DNA of 64,000 nucleotides from Blastomyces gilchristii SLH14081 (taxonomy: Eukaryota > Ascomycota > Eurotiomycetes > Onygenales > Ajellomycetaceae). Position 1 is the stretch's first letter; each line of letters opens with the position of its first letter. Made by a program: the position numbers and the translations under genes. Under the pieces are notes generated by a model that was not told the DNA's origin, ran no database searches, and saw nothing but the letters and a program-made list of their open reading frames with translations. The stretch is from positions 3,663,753-3,727,752 of the forward strand of contig NW_003101680.1 of the NCBI RefSeq assembly GCF_000003855.2, in the 5' to 3' direction. Of this stretch, positions 47,973 through 58,031 are shown piece by piece.

Positions 47973-49391
47973 ATGATGCGCCCAAGTGATCCACGATTCC
48001 GCCAGACCATTAACCAGATCTCCCATAACCTCGAGTCTGCCAATGAAACCGCTCAAGAAGGGATATATACCTTTTCGCACAACTATATCGGCCCGTGCTT
48101 CGCGGGCATAAAGAATGGCATCAAATCCTGTACCGCCCTTTGCTTCCCTAGTCGCGAGGACCAGTTACGTCGTCGCAGGCGCGGCAGGTCAGGTGTTCGA
48201 GCAGAGTTTGACTTCGATTTTTATGACGACTGGGACTACGATGAGGATGCAACGGGGGATGGGCTTTTAGGCTGGGGAACCGATGAGTTGGATAGATTAC
48301 TAGCTGGAAGCGGCGCTGCGCGCAGCTCCGCCGAGCAGCCCCGAGGTCATCCCCGCATGAGCTATGGTGCTCGTGGTGGCCGTCGAAAAAGTGCTGCGCT
48401 GCCAAATGATGAGAGGCGTGACCCTACAGTTATCCCTAGTTCTTCATTCCTTGGATTTCTAGAGAGGTTCCCCTGGAGGATAGGTGCAAAGGGAATAAGA
48501 TACAGACCGTCTGCGGCTGATTTGCAGGAAAATCCGGGAGGTGCACGACGGAATGTCATGGAAAGCGAACGTTTAATTGAGGGGAGTGACGAGAGCGACA
48601 TGGATGGATCAAAAGATGATGAAGGCATGCGCGCGACCAAAACTAGATTACGGAGCGGTACGCAATCGTCACGAGAAACTAGCAATTCTCTAAGCTCCCG
48701 CGGCGATCTCCTACCGAGTGACGATGAAGAAGATGCAGTACCCCTTGACGACGAATTTACTATGACATTAGGCCGCAGGGACACAGGGGGATCAGGGATA
48801 CACGACCCTTCACCCACAAGTAGATCTGCCTCCGGAACATCAATGAAAACTACAGAATCTTCCAAAGACTCGAAAACATCAGGCAAAGGGAAAGGAAAAC
48901 GCAGGAGGAATTCAAGGAGAACTATCTCTTCCAAGTCCCAGAAGTCACCAGTATCTGACGGAGAAATGATAGAAACAGCGCAAATTCCCTCTATGCTAGA
49001 CTTGAAGAGGGAGGAAGAGCAGGCTCGATATGAAGAAGAGATGGAGATTGAGCGGAAGCGCCAGGCTGCCCAAAGGCTCGCACGAGAACGCGGTTTGAGC
49101 GTAAATGAAGATAATCGAGAGGTAAATACTCCCTCTTCCCCACAATGTTATTCTTTTGTTTCATCATCACCTCGCTAACTACGGTACTACTAGCCTGAGA
49201 ATGAAAATAACGACATCCCACAAGACCCGCAACATGAACAACAACAACAATCTGACGAACACACTCACGAAACCCCTTCTACCCCTGTTCAAGAACCTCG
49301 TACGCCCACTGAACAGGCAGTACAATCGCCTGACTTAGATAGCTCACCAAAGCCCTTAGATAATCGAGATACGCTCGACCAAGCGTCATAA
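47973..49391 (+). CDS. Conserved-looking acidic protein of unknown function
   Basis: Two exons, 47973-49121 and 49194-49391, about 448 aa. The intron has a CTAAC branch point and frame is preserved (DNRE|PENEN). The N-terminus (PRFRQTINQISHNLESANET, then GPCFAGIKNGIKSCTALCFP) has several Cys and could be a small conserved helical domain. A strongly acidic Tyr/Asp-rich patch (EFDFDFYDDWDYDED) with LLGWGTDELDRLL follows, then a disordered Ser/Lys-rich region with a basic cluster (GKGKGKRRRNSRR) and a charged helix (LKREEEQARYEEEMEIERKR). The Gln-rich C-terminus lies in exon 2. I do not recognise a family. The basic cluster could act in nuclear targeting, which is inference. Confidence 0.75.
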
Positions 49392-50165
49392 CGTTTAGAC
49401 TGTTATGGCTAGCGATTATAATGCAAACGCCGCAAACCTCATTGACATAAAACCCACTCTGAGCGACTTACACTTTCATTGTCTTTCCAACCTTCTATTA
49501 TAGATACCCCGTTTACCCTTCCTGTTCCCCGAGAGGGATCAACCTACTACAAACCCCCTCTCCACGACGGCTGTTCCCCTTTTACATACGATACCCGGCG
49601 TGGTATTAATAGGCGGGAACGAAAAAGGAAACCCCTTCTGTTTCTCCTTTCGACTTGGCAAGCTTTTATTTTTATTCTTTCTGGATCTTGGCTAAATAAT
49701 TATTTCTTCCATTTCTTCCATTTTCATCTTTCTTTCCGCTTCTTGATGTATAGGTTTCGGTTCTTTCCACATTTTATCAAATTTCCTTTTTTTTTTCCTA
49801 GGATATATGACGAATGGAGTGATTGTAAGATGTTCTTTTCCGTATATATAGTATACTTTCTCTCTCTCTCTCTCTCTCTTTTTAATTTTTTTTAATTTTT
49901 TTCCTTGCTCTTTCTTTCTTCTTTTGTTTTAAACATGCCTTATTCAATTCACGCAGAGCCTTCACCGAGTAACATCTCTCCCACGCAATGATGGCTACAG
50001 CGACAATGAACATGGTGAATTAGCAGCTACACGCGCCATTCTTCTGCCGAGATACTGAGAGAATAATCTATAATAATAAGCATGTTTAGTTCTCCGAGCA
50101 GCTGGATATCTTCAAATACACACACAAGTGCCAGTTATTATGACCCTGCAATTCCCATTTCTACC
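49392..50165. other. Convergent 3' region
   Basis: Pyrimidine-rich 3' flank of the upstream gene, including a TC dinucleotide repeat at 49860-49879. No gene supported. Confidence 0.6.
49860..49879. repeat. TC dinucleotide repeat
   Basis: About ten TC units in the 3' flank of the preceding gene. Confidence 0.9.
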
Positions 50166-50813
50166 TCACATCATCGCTCTGAACCCCTGATCAGCAGTGG
50201 TCTCTAAGCCCAGAAACGCGGCCACCTGGGCCATACGATCGACGCCCCAGAAGCACTCCGTCTCGCCACTGCTATTGGTACATTCGAACCAAGGGATGCC
50301 AAAGGCACCGGTTTCCACCGCCTTATCGCTATTGGCGATTAGCAGGTCTTTGATGGGTTGGGTGTTGGACTGTTGATTTAAAATGTTCGTCGCCATTAGT
50401 TAAGATGTCTCCTGTGTATTATGTATTATGTATGGGAAAAGGGGGAGATTCATCACGGCAGAATTTTTCCTTCCCCTCTTTCTTTTTTCGTTGACTTTGT
50501 GTATTGATTTCTTTTTTTTCTTTTCTTTTCTTTTCTTTTTTCTTCTTGGGTTTAACATACCTGTTCCAACGCATTTGCAGCCATCTCCTTGCCCACGGCT
50601 GCTTCCAGGATGGGGAGGAAGGTTTTCGGGGCGTTGAGCTGTGAGTTGCCTTCGACCCAGAGCTCCTTGTATAAAGCGTCGAAACAGGCGGGCAACTGTT
50701 CTGCGGGGATGGCGCAGAGGGCTCGTTGGACCTGGGTGTAGGGTTTTTGTGTGAGTTTCTGAGGTGGCTCTCTCCTTTTGCTTTTTGCACCCTTCTTTGC
50801 AAAAGAGTGGACT

Positions 50814-50852
<39 letters not shown>

Positions 50853-51614
50853 TAATTGATAATAGCTTTGACATACACTCATCGTTAAAATGGGGAATCC
50901 TTTGGGCATGTCAGGGTACATGGGGACATTGAGGAACTTTGACCAGCGTAGGCGCTCGGTATTTGTCCATTTGTTCTTGTCTATCAGTTTTCGAGAGGTT
51001 AGATGAGTTCAAACATCATGAGACAAAGTGAAATGGTGGAAGGGGAGAAGGGACCATGGCACGTTGCGATATGACGAAAGCAAAACATACTCTTGACAAA
51101 GATGGGGGAGGTATTGTTGCATGCTTTCAAGATCCCACCGAGGAAGACGGGCGTATAGGTAATATGGCAGTTTGCGAAGACGGGGGAGTGCTAGGCAGGA
51201 GTTGCTATTATTAGTTCTGCGATGTTGAATCCCCCCCGCCCTTTTTTTTCTTTTTCTAGGGGGTAGGATATGGAATGGCCCCGTTGGAATAAAAATAGAA
51301 AGCATAATATATCCCGTTAGAAGAAATAAATCAACATTAAATCATCTGAAAGGGTATCACAGGGAAATATCCTGGAAACATTATTCCGCGAGGTATTGGA
51401 ATTTAGTTTAGTCGGGGATGATGTGCGCTGCTGCTGTTGCGAAGAACAGAAGAGCAAGGTCCAGCCAGGCTTTTTTTTATAAAGATCGCAGGACGAATAT
51501 TGCAAGTTAGTAAGAAACTGCTCGAGGATTATAACATACTCTTGTCACAAAATAGGCGATGTAGGCGAAGGGACTGACGACGTCCAGATACAGATTGATT
51601 TTCCGAGCTGCCAT
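50166..51614 (-). CDS. GST-kappa / 2-hydroxychromene-2-carboxylate isomerase-like protein (DsbA fold)
   Basis: Five short exons: 51614-51540, 51190-51091, 50980-50877, 50731-50561 and 50369-50166, about 217 aa, the usual size of kappa-class GSTs. The N-terminus KINLYLDVVSPFAYIAY shows the first thioredoxin strand and the SPFAY block with the GSH-activating Ser. VFLGGILKACNNTSP and NVPMYPDMPKGFPILT are the kappa-type helical insertion, and the C-terminus GAFGIPWFECT holds the cis-Pro loop (GIPW), then ECFWGVDRM. The family conjugates or isomerises with glutathione, typically in mitochondria or peroxisomes. The last residues (FRAMM) are not a clear PTS1. Introns 3 and 4 carry A/T-rich runs, including A35. 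Confidence 0.92.
50816..50850. repeat. A35 homopolymer in GST-kappa intron 3
   Basis: 35 uninterrupted A inside intron 3 (50876-50732), reading as poly(T) on the transcript strand. Confidence 0.95.
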
Positions 51615-51864
51615 GCTAGCTAGTTACTATTGTGGAGGCCGGAGCTACTCTAGATGTGATGTGCAAGTATTCAGTGAGCAAAAATGCGCTTTCATCAAGC
51701 TTATTGTCGATGTTGTTCATGATACTGACCTCAGTATTTGTTTTCGAAGGGTCGGAAGGCTAGCCCAAGGCTTGAGGATAGACATGTATCTATCTCCCTT
51801 TAATCCTCGAAGGGGTATTTATTGTAGTAACTTATATTTCAACGGGGGCTCGCTCTAACCGGGC

Positions 51865-52170
51865 CCCCTCGATGATTAGTAACTAAACTAGTTAAGTTAA
51901 TTTAGTTAAGTTACCAACCAACGCTCCTTGCAGCCGCTGGTTCAGACCTAGATTCCATTTGGTTCTGGTCCGGTTCCCAAAACATGAAAGAGATCATCAT
52001 AGTCAACCTCTAGTTAGTTAACTAACTTAAATTATATTATATAAGTTACTCCGTAACTACTCCGTACATACATAATAATTAACTCGGGGATAGTTAGTTA
52101 ACCTAACTAACTTATTAGTGCCTGGTTGGCTGACAAATGTATTTCTACGTTAACTAACTTACGCAGTAGT
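51865..52170. repeat. Cluster of TTAGTTAAC / GTTAACTAA palindromic motifs
   Basis: Repeated overlaps of TTAGTTAAC, GTTAACTAA, AGTTAAGTTA and CTAACTTA occur at about 51875-51913, 52010-52032, 52090-52113 and 52146-52163. The motif is self-complementary, so the block could form cruciforms or be a degenerate MITE or LTR end. Confidence 0.55.
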
Positions 52171-52670
52171 TAAACTTAGCCGTGGCTGAGCCGAGGTTCG
52201 TTGCTTGATTGTTTCACTACTCCGTACAAGATCGTATTCTTGTTGATTTCTCTTCTCAACCAACCCAAAGACATTTTTTCTCCTTCTCCCTCCTCCACAT
52301 TTAACATTTATTGATTGGTGCCAAGTAGGAATACGGGAGCATTGACCGTGTTGCAGAAGAATGGTCGTTAACGATGGTGTTGTATTATTAGTTGTCACTC
52401 ATAGATGACCCCTCTCCAACACAGGGAGCATCACTTTCGTCAGGGGAGCAAATCCCTCTGACGAACTCTACATCTTGGTAGTCTCCCTCATAGAAACTAA
52501 ACTAACCAACTTATAGGGTATCAAGCTGAGCTCACTGATGCTTATGCAGCCGCAGACACGGCTCAATGCCACCGTTCACCATGCCACAAGTGCCCGCTGG
52601 AGCCGTCGAATGAACGCGGACAGTATTTTTGCTGTGCGAGTTGGTCTGACATTCAACATATATTCGTAGC

Positions 52671-52710
52671 TCAGCAGGGCTCAGTAGGGCTCAGCAGGGC
52701 TCAGCAGGGC
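52671..52710. repeat. Four-unit 10-base tandem repeat TCAGCAGGGC
   Basis: Four head-to-tail units; unit 2 reads TCAGTAGGGC and the other three are identical. Confidence 0.95.
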
Positions 52711-53284
52711 CCTTCAGTACAAAAACAACGTTTTGGAACGGGGTTTTATCTCTAGGAGGTCGCGATTACTCTCGCCCGCCAGAAGGATATGGACTTGCGC
52801 TCCACCACCCACCACCCAGCGCCTGTGGGATTGTTATCTGCCGTGTTTGCATCTGCGATTTGAGATTGCTGAACACGGCCGTCTATCATATCTCGATCCG
52901 ATGCCGATATTCATCACTGCATCATTGGATGGAAGCAGAAACGTCCATCTGGCATCTGGCATGTCTTTCCTTCCTTTGGAAACAAGAAATCTTCTGCCAT
53001 TGCTGGGTGGCTTCCCCTGTTCTTCTCCTCCTATATTCCTTCCCTCCAGCTCTCTTCCAGAACTGGGGTTTTTATTTTTATTTTTATTTTTTATTTTTAT
53101 TGTTTTATTGTTTTATTGTTTACTTGCCTTTTTATGTTTATTTTCTTCAGTGAAAGAAATTCTCTCTGTTTTGTTTCGTATACATTTTTGGCTTAGTTAT
53201 ATGAAATTTAATAGCGTTGCAGTCGGTTAGATACAGCCTCCGTTTAAAAGTTGGCAACATCAAATCATTCCATTCGCATCATCT

Positions 53285-55723
53285 ATGGGTATGAAGAAAT
53301 CCAATCCAGAAACGCCCATATCTGGGAAAGACACCTGTTCTCGGGGCGACATTGAACCTTTCGCAATTATTGAAGCTCCCGAATTTCCCCTTCATCTAAA
53401 TAAACCACAAGATCCGTCTAGGTGGAAACCTTTGATAGAGGGTGCAGGCCTTAATATTACCCCTGAGCCGGCCATACTCGTGCCCGATCCATCTCCGACC
53501 AAGACGCTTCACGACAGTGACGGAGATACACCAACATCAGAGACCCTTGGAGGATCGCTTTCGCGGAGGAGGCGGCATGGGGAGTACCACCATCGTCCTC
53601 CAGTCTGGAACATACGTCCTCTAGACGAGGACATTTCTGTCTCCTCAAGCATCAAAGTCGAGCTCGATTCTGATATTCTTGATTCTCTGAACGGATTGAA
53701 GATGGACAGTACCTCGTTTCACTCACAAACATCATCCAGTAATACGTCGTATAACCTTATTCCGCAGCCAAACATTAGTCCTAACGCTATAATATCTGAT
53801 TCTCTTCTCGAGGAGCAGCTAAATACGACGGCCTCCACCTGGTCGAGAGAGCCGTTCATAATTGCCATGGCCGGAACGGACGTCGAAGATAGTAATGGGT
53901 CAGATGGCGATCAGCGTAACCCAGCTATAGGATTTGCTGATTCTAGACCGGACGAGCCACCACCAGATTACAGCCGTCTCAGCCCCAGAAGTCGCATTAC
54001 ACCTTGGCCAGCCAGCTACTCAACTCAGTCAACCGATGAGGAGCCCCCTCATATGGACACATTTGCCTCTTCCGAGCCGGGAAGCGGAATTTTGCATGTT
54101 AGCGATTCAGTTGGCCCTTCGAGTACAAGTGGCGGTATCCACGCACGTTCCCACGAGAAAGAATCTAACGATCGGGGAGGAGAAAAGGAAAGTGGCCACT
54201 TTCATTTGTCAAAATGTCCTTCTCTGTCTCCAGTGATAGAACAACCCCAAGATGAGAACTCGCCGCCTAGAGAACTAGAAGGGGGTCTTGGACCTTATGA
54301 GCGTGAGACGGTTTGTTCAGTGACCCCTACTACGGTAGAGCAACCTCGAGATGTCCCCGCACCGCTTTACCAACCATATAGGAAGCATGGTCATTCCGAG
54401 CAAAACGAATCTGCTCCACCTGTCTGGGAAGCACAACCGAACGAAACCGGGAACCAACAACTTGGTCAACCTGAAGAGGAAAATGAGAGCTCTGAAAATA
54501 TCGAGACCTCCTCAACACCAGCCAGAATCCAGCCATCCCAAGGTGCCAACTCCCCGGCCGGTACCCCCGAAACAGGCGTTGCAGGGCCATCTCAACTGCT
54601 TCCACCGTATCAACAACAGCGCATCGAGTACAAACATTTAAGCACTTTCAGAGATATTCGTTGTTTACAGCCAAATAGATTCATTGGATATCCGCTTCTA
54701 CCCAAAAGGAAGTTCGGGTGGGCAATTGAAGCCGGCTCCAGGGTAATATGTGTTTGCGACACCGTTGCAGACTGGGAATATAATGATGTTTTTCCAATGA
54801 GGTTAGGTGATGCCTATATTGTTCTTAAAATGTATGGTGATTTCTGGGCTTCATGCTTGAAATTGACTCTCGATGATCAAACCTGGTCTGCGTACCCAAT
54901 TTATGAGAGGCATAGAGATAGGACAAAGTCTACCTATATTTGTCCAGACAAAAATGTGCAATTTCTCCCGCTGTGCGCTCTTACACTCGATGCCAACTTT
55001 GGAGACTACCTTGCGCGTCATCCCAGAAACGGGGGTCCTTGTTATTCACCGGCAACCGGCCAAGAGGTTGTGCCCCCTGAGAGAACTTTTAGTCACCCTA
55101 GAAGCCTTAGGTATCAATCTGTGGTAGTACCCAAAAAGATACTTCGCCAAGCCAAGTATCCAAATATGCCACGAGATACTGCTGCTATCCGTGCACATGA
55201 TTTCGTAGCCATGGATATCGGGCACGTTTGTGAATCAAAACCTTCCGATTTACTTAACGTCGATCCTGATTATACTCATATTACACCTGTTGACAATATT
55301 TTGAGGTTTAAGACCAGGATTGAGAAGAAAATATCACGTCTATCTCTCCGAGAAGCAAGCGCAAAAGTTCAAGAATCATCTGCGGCGATTGGTGGCCACT
55401 TAAGAAGAAAATTTCACTCCGATCCGGGTTCTTCTGGTATCCGGAGATTCTTTACAAACCGGGGGGCATCGAGCACGGATACGCCAACTGGGCCAAGCGA
55501 GAGTGATTCTCATCAGACTACAGAAGGTGTCGGGGATACTGCAGATCAAACTGAAGCTGTCGGAGGAAATCCTGACCAGGCCACGGAAGAGACCGCGGAT
55601 TCTTTGCGAGCAACTGCTGAAGGAAATCCCAATGATGGCACCGAACGCACTCCTCAACCTACCACCACTAATCCTCAACAGAGAGACCAAATTACGACAA
55701 CAGTAAATGAAGTTAAGAGATAA
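53285..55723 (+). CDS. Fungal protein of unknown function, 812 aa, with SH3-like globular segment
   Basis: Single exon. Residues 1 to about 440 are disordered and rich in Ser, Pro, Glu and Asn. A compact conserved-looking segment follows at about 450-650: FIGYPLLPKRKFGWAIEAG, SRVICVCDTVADWEYNDVFP, LGDAYIVLKMYGDFWASCLK, STYICPDKNVQFLPLCALTL. Alternating strands plus the tryptophans and LGDAYIVL resemble a fungal SH3-type fold, with an ALDL-like position replaced. A basic helix (RKFHSDPGSSGIRRFF) precedes an acidic/Thr-rich repeat tail with two related PDQATEETAD / ADQTEAVGG units. I recognise this as a type seen in other filamentous ascomycetes but know no function. Start chosen as the first ATG; another lies two codons later. 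Confidence 0.75.
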   Translation: MGMKKSNPETPISGKDTCSRGDIEPFAIIEAPEFPLHLNKPQDPSRWKPLIEGAGLNITPEPAILVPDPSPTKTLHDSDGDTPTSETLGGSLSRRRRHGEYHHRPPVWNIRPLDEDISVSSSIKVELDSDILDSLNGLKMDSTSFHSQTSSSNTSYNLIPQPNISPNAIISDSLLEEQLNTTASTWSREPFIIAMAGTDVEDSNGSDGDQRNPAIGFADSRPDEPPPDYSRLSPRSRITPWPASYSTQSTDEEPPHMDTFASSEPGSGILHVSDSVGPSSTSGGIHARSHEKESNDRGGEKESGHFHLSKCPSLSPVIEQPQDENSPPRELEGGLGPYERETVCSVTPTTVEQPRDVPAPLYQPYRKHGHSEQNESAPPVWEAQPNETGNQQLGQPEEENESSENIETSSTPARIQPSQGANSPAGTPETGVAGPSQLLPPYQQQRIEYKHLSTFRDIRCLQPNRFIGYPLLPKRKFGWAIEAGSRVICVCDTVADWEYNDVFPMRLGDAYIVLKMYGDFWASCLKLTLDDQTWSAYPIYERHRDRTKSTYICPDKNVQFLPLCALTLDANFGDYLARHPRNGGPCYSPATGQEVVPPERTFSHPRSLRYQSVVVPKKILRQAKYPNMPRDTAAIRAHDFVAMDIGHVCESKPSDLLNVDPDYTHITPVDNILRFKTRIEKKISRLSLREASAKVQESSAAIGGHLRRKFHSDPGSSGIRRFFTNRGASSTDTPTGPSESDSHQTTEGVGDTADQTEAVGGNPDQATEETADSLRATAEGNPNDGTERTPQPTTTNPQQRDQITTTVNEVKR

Positions 55724-56644
55724 TTTGGAACACAGAATATGAATAGTAAGGCCAAAGCCTCGAGAATTAAAGCGCCAACTTGGCGTCATTCATACAATAG
55801 CCCCTAGCCCGATTATTGTTCTTCCTCCTACAAATTGGCTCGATACCCTGTCAATATGGATAACCTGGATACATTTCATGTATGCTTTTTGGCTAGCGGG
55901 AGGTTGGTGATTTATATCTTATTGTTTTTGGACTGTAGTGGAATGCTTGCACTTATTCTTAGACGTTTCACCCCCTTAAATTTCTTTCAGTTACATATTT
56001 TTATATCAGACTTCTTGCTTTTAGGAACGACAACAGTCAATCAATCAATGTTCAAAGCATCTCTCAAGCATTACTCTACTTTCATCAGTAGGTTTTTAGG
56101 CATTTTGGCTCTTTTCTTTTGCGGCCTTATCGGTCTATTCGAATGAAATGGCGGGAAATGTCCTAGTTCACTTCAAGTGGCATCTAGTTATTGGAAAGTA
56201 CGGAAAGGAAAGGCATTAAAGTAAAATATTCATGAACAAGCGTCTCATTGGTAGTCAACTAAAGTCGCGAAATCCCATCACGCGTAGGGAACAGTGCTTG
56301 CCCTTCGCGGTTAGGACATAGGTCAAGAAAATGCTACCCACATGCTGGGATGAAGCACATGGATGGGCTCAGTCAAGAGAAGAGATAAAAGGAATGAAAA
56401 ATGAGAGCTATTGGCACCCAAGATATGGTTTCAAAAAAATCAAAACTCAGCCGGATGGAGCGTTCGCGGACACCTCCCCACATCTCCCTCGAACGATAAT
56501 CCCCCCAGGAAAAACAGAATTCAAAGAAACGGCGATCGACGTAAGAGATATCATATGCCCATCAACCAGTTCCCGGTTCCCGGTCCCCGGTCCCCGATTC
56601 CCTGCGCTCTGCGTCGTCTACATGTTTCATAGATGGCTGTGAAG
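55724..56644. other. Convergent intergenic region
   Basis: 3' flanks of the 812-aa gene and of the small minus-strand frame. Frames at 55835-56146 and 56331-56642 (103 codons each) have no recognised domain. No gene supported. Confidence 0.5.
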
Positions 56645-57058
56645 TCACTGCGGCGTGTCTTCTTCGGTAGCCTCGTCGTGAGAAGTTGTGGTGGTGGTGG
56701 CGGAGGTGGCAGAGGTGGTGGGAGTCACTACTGCACGCCCCGGACAGACCTGGACATTTGGAGGCGTGCCAGCTGACAAGTTTGGAGTGGCGTGGGTATA
56801 ATATCTGGGGATCATTCCTCCACTAAGTCCCACGCGGGAACTACAGAATACAATACTGACCCCATCCAGAAGTCCTCTACGGGGCTGAGAACTTTGATCA
56901 CTCGAGTTATCGTTCTTAGATTGGTCGCTCTGACTGGATGACTGGGCGTCGTTGACCAGATTACTTTCACCGGAGTGGTCGTTCCCGGCGGGGTTGTCGG
57001 TGTTTTCATCAGCGGGGGATTCGCTAACTACAGTATCGGGGATTTTTTGGCTCGACAT
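56645..57058 (-). CDS. Small Ser/Asn/Thr-rich hypothetical protein
   Basis: Open frame of 137 aa. N-terminal half is very hydrophilic (SSQSDQSKNDNSSDQSSQ), the middle holds a short hydrophobic patch (GVSIVFCSSRVGLSGGMI) and NLSAGTPPNVQVCPG, and the tail is Thr-rich ending EEDTPQ. An intron-like GTCAGT ... CCCAG lies at about 56864 to 56813, but removing it changes the frame into a less plausible His-rich one, so the unspliced frame is preferred. No family recognised; low-complexity composition makes chance openness possible. Confidence 0.4.
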   Translation of the reverse strand: MSSQKIPDTVVSESPADENTDNPAGNDHSGESNLVNDAQSSSQSDQSKNDNSSDQSSQPRRGLLDGVSIVFCSSRVGLSGGMIPRYYTHATPNLSAGTPPNVQVCPGRAVVTPTTSATSATTTTTSHDEATEEDTPQ

Positions 57059-58031
57059 GATTCAGAATGAGAAGGTAAATTAGACGGGCCTCGGAAATGT
57101 ACGCGTGCAGCGTGCGTATGGTATATGTTGTATCGGGGAGGTGAAAGTACTTGTAGGAGAAAAGGATCCTTCGTGGAACTGAGGAACGATGTATCTGATG
57201 ACGTGACTTTGATTGCTTGATGGAAGACGGATGACGTTCGAGTGACTGGCGATGGAGATAGAGAGAAGAGGAATCAAAGGCAGTGGAGGAAAGGCAGAGG
57301 GGCCTTATGTATGTCTTTTTCTCGCCATGCTCACCCTCCACGGTACATGCCAGAGAGGAAAAGGATGAATGGAGAAGCCCATGAGATGAAAATTGGATCC
57401 ATCGTAGACTTCATGGAGAGTAGGAAGTGGCCACTAAGTTCGTAAGTGCATATTTCGAGAGAGGGTGAGGATGGGTTGGACCGGCAAGATAAGTAAGGAG
57501 AAATCCCGAAGTAAGGATGTTACACACAAGAGAGAGTACTCTGCTCGTCGAAGAGAAACGGTTACATTCCGAGTAGACACTGAAACTTCCGAAAGAAACC
57601 GTGAGTCCATCAGAATATGCAAGGTGAAAGAAAGAAACAGCTAACAACCCATGGAACCCTGGAATGAGTTGGCAAGTACAACAAAGATAGGAACATAACT
57701 TCATGCGTGGGGGGTATATTTTGAAGGAAAATACTACACCATAGGGGGAAAAAAAGGAAAGGAGGGAAGAAAAAATAGGAAGTGCAAGAAAAAAAAAAAA
57801 AAAAAAAAAGAAAATTAAAACTGAAGCATATGCGCGCAGCGGATTGGAGCGCTGAAAAATCTCAATAGAACAGGAATATAACACAACGGGCTATATCCGT
57901 TAAGGGTTAAGGGGTAGAACAGGTAACTTAACGGAAATCTAAAACTTCCCCCAGGAAATATGCACAGCCAGAAATATACAAATTCCCGAGATACGTGAAA
58001 AAAAATAAAAATAAAAAGAACGATGAAAATC
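57059..58031. other. Intergenic region
   Basis: Upstream of the small frame and downstream of the 1234-aa gene. An A run of about 21 bases starts near 57789. Frames here are short and domain-free. Confidence 0.55.

Larger units (their letters stand above)
51615..53284. other. AT-rich repeat-bearing intergenic block
   Basis: About 1.7 kb with no supportable gene. It holds a palindrome-rich part (51865-52170), three TACTCCGTA copies (52047, 52058 and 52218), a four-unit 10-base tandem repeat (52671-52710) and TTTTA/TTTTG low-complexity DNA (53065-53125). The right part is the 5' region of the 812-aa gene; the 165-codon frame at 52733-53230 there is leader-like. Confidence 0.55.

Noticed and set aside
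50400..50921. Minus-strand frames of 108-173 codons with poly-Phe or poly-Lys
   Set aside because: They read straight through GST-kappa introns and the A35 run; the spliced model explains the locus.
52733..53230. 165-codon plus-strand frame upstream of the 812-aa gene
   Set aside because: It runs into TTTTA/TTTTG low-complexity DNA that translates to Phe/Leu/Ile and lies just before a solid gene start; better explained as promoter or leader.
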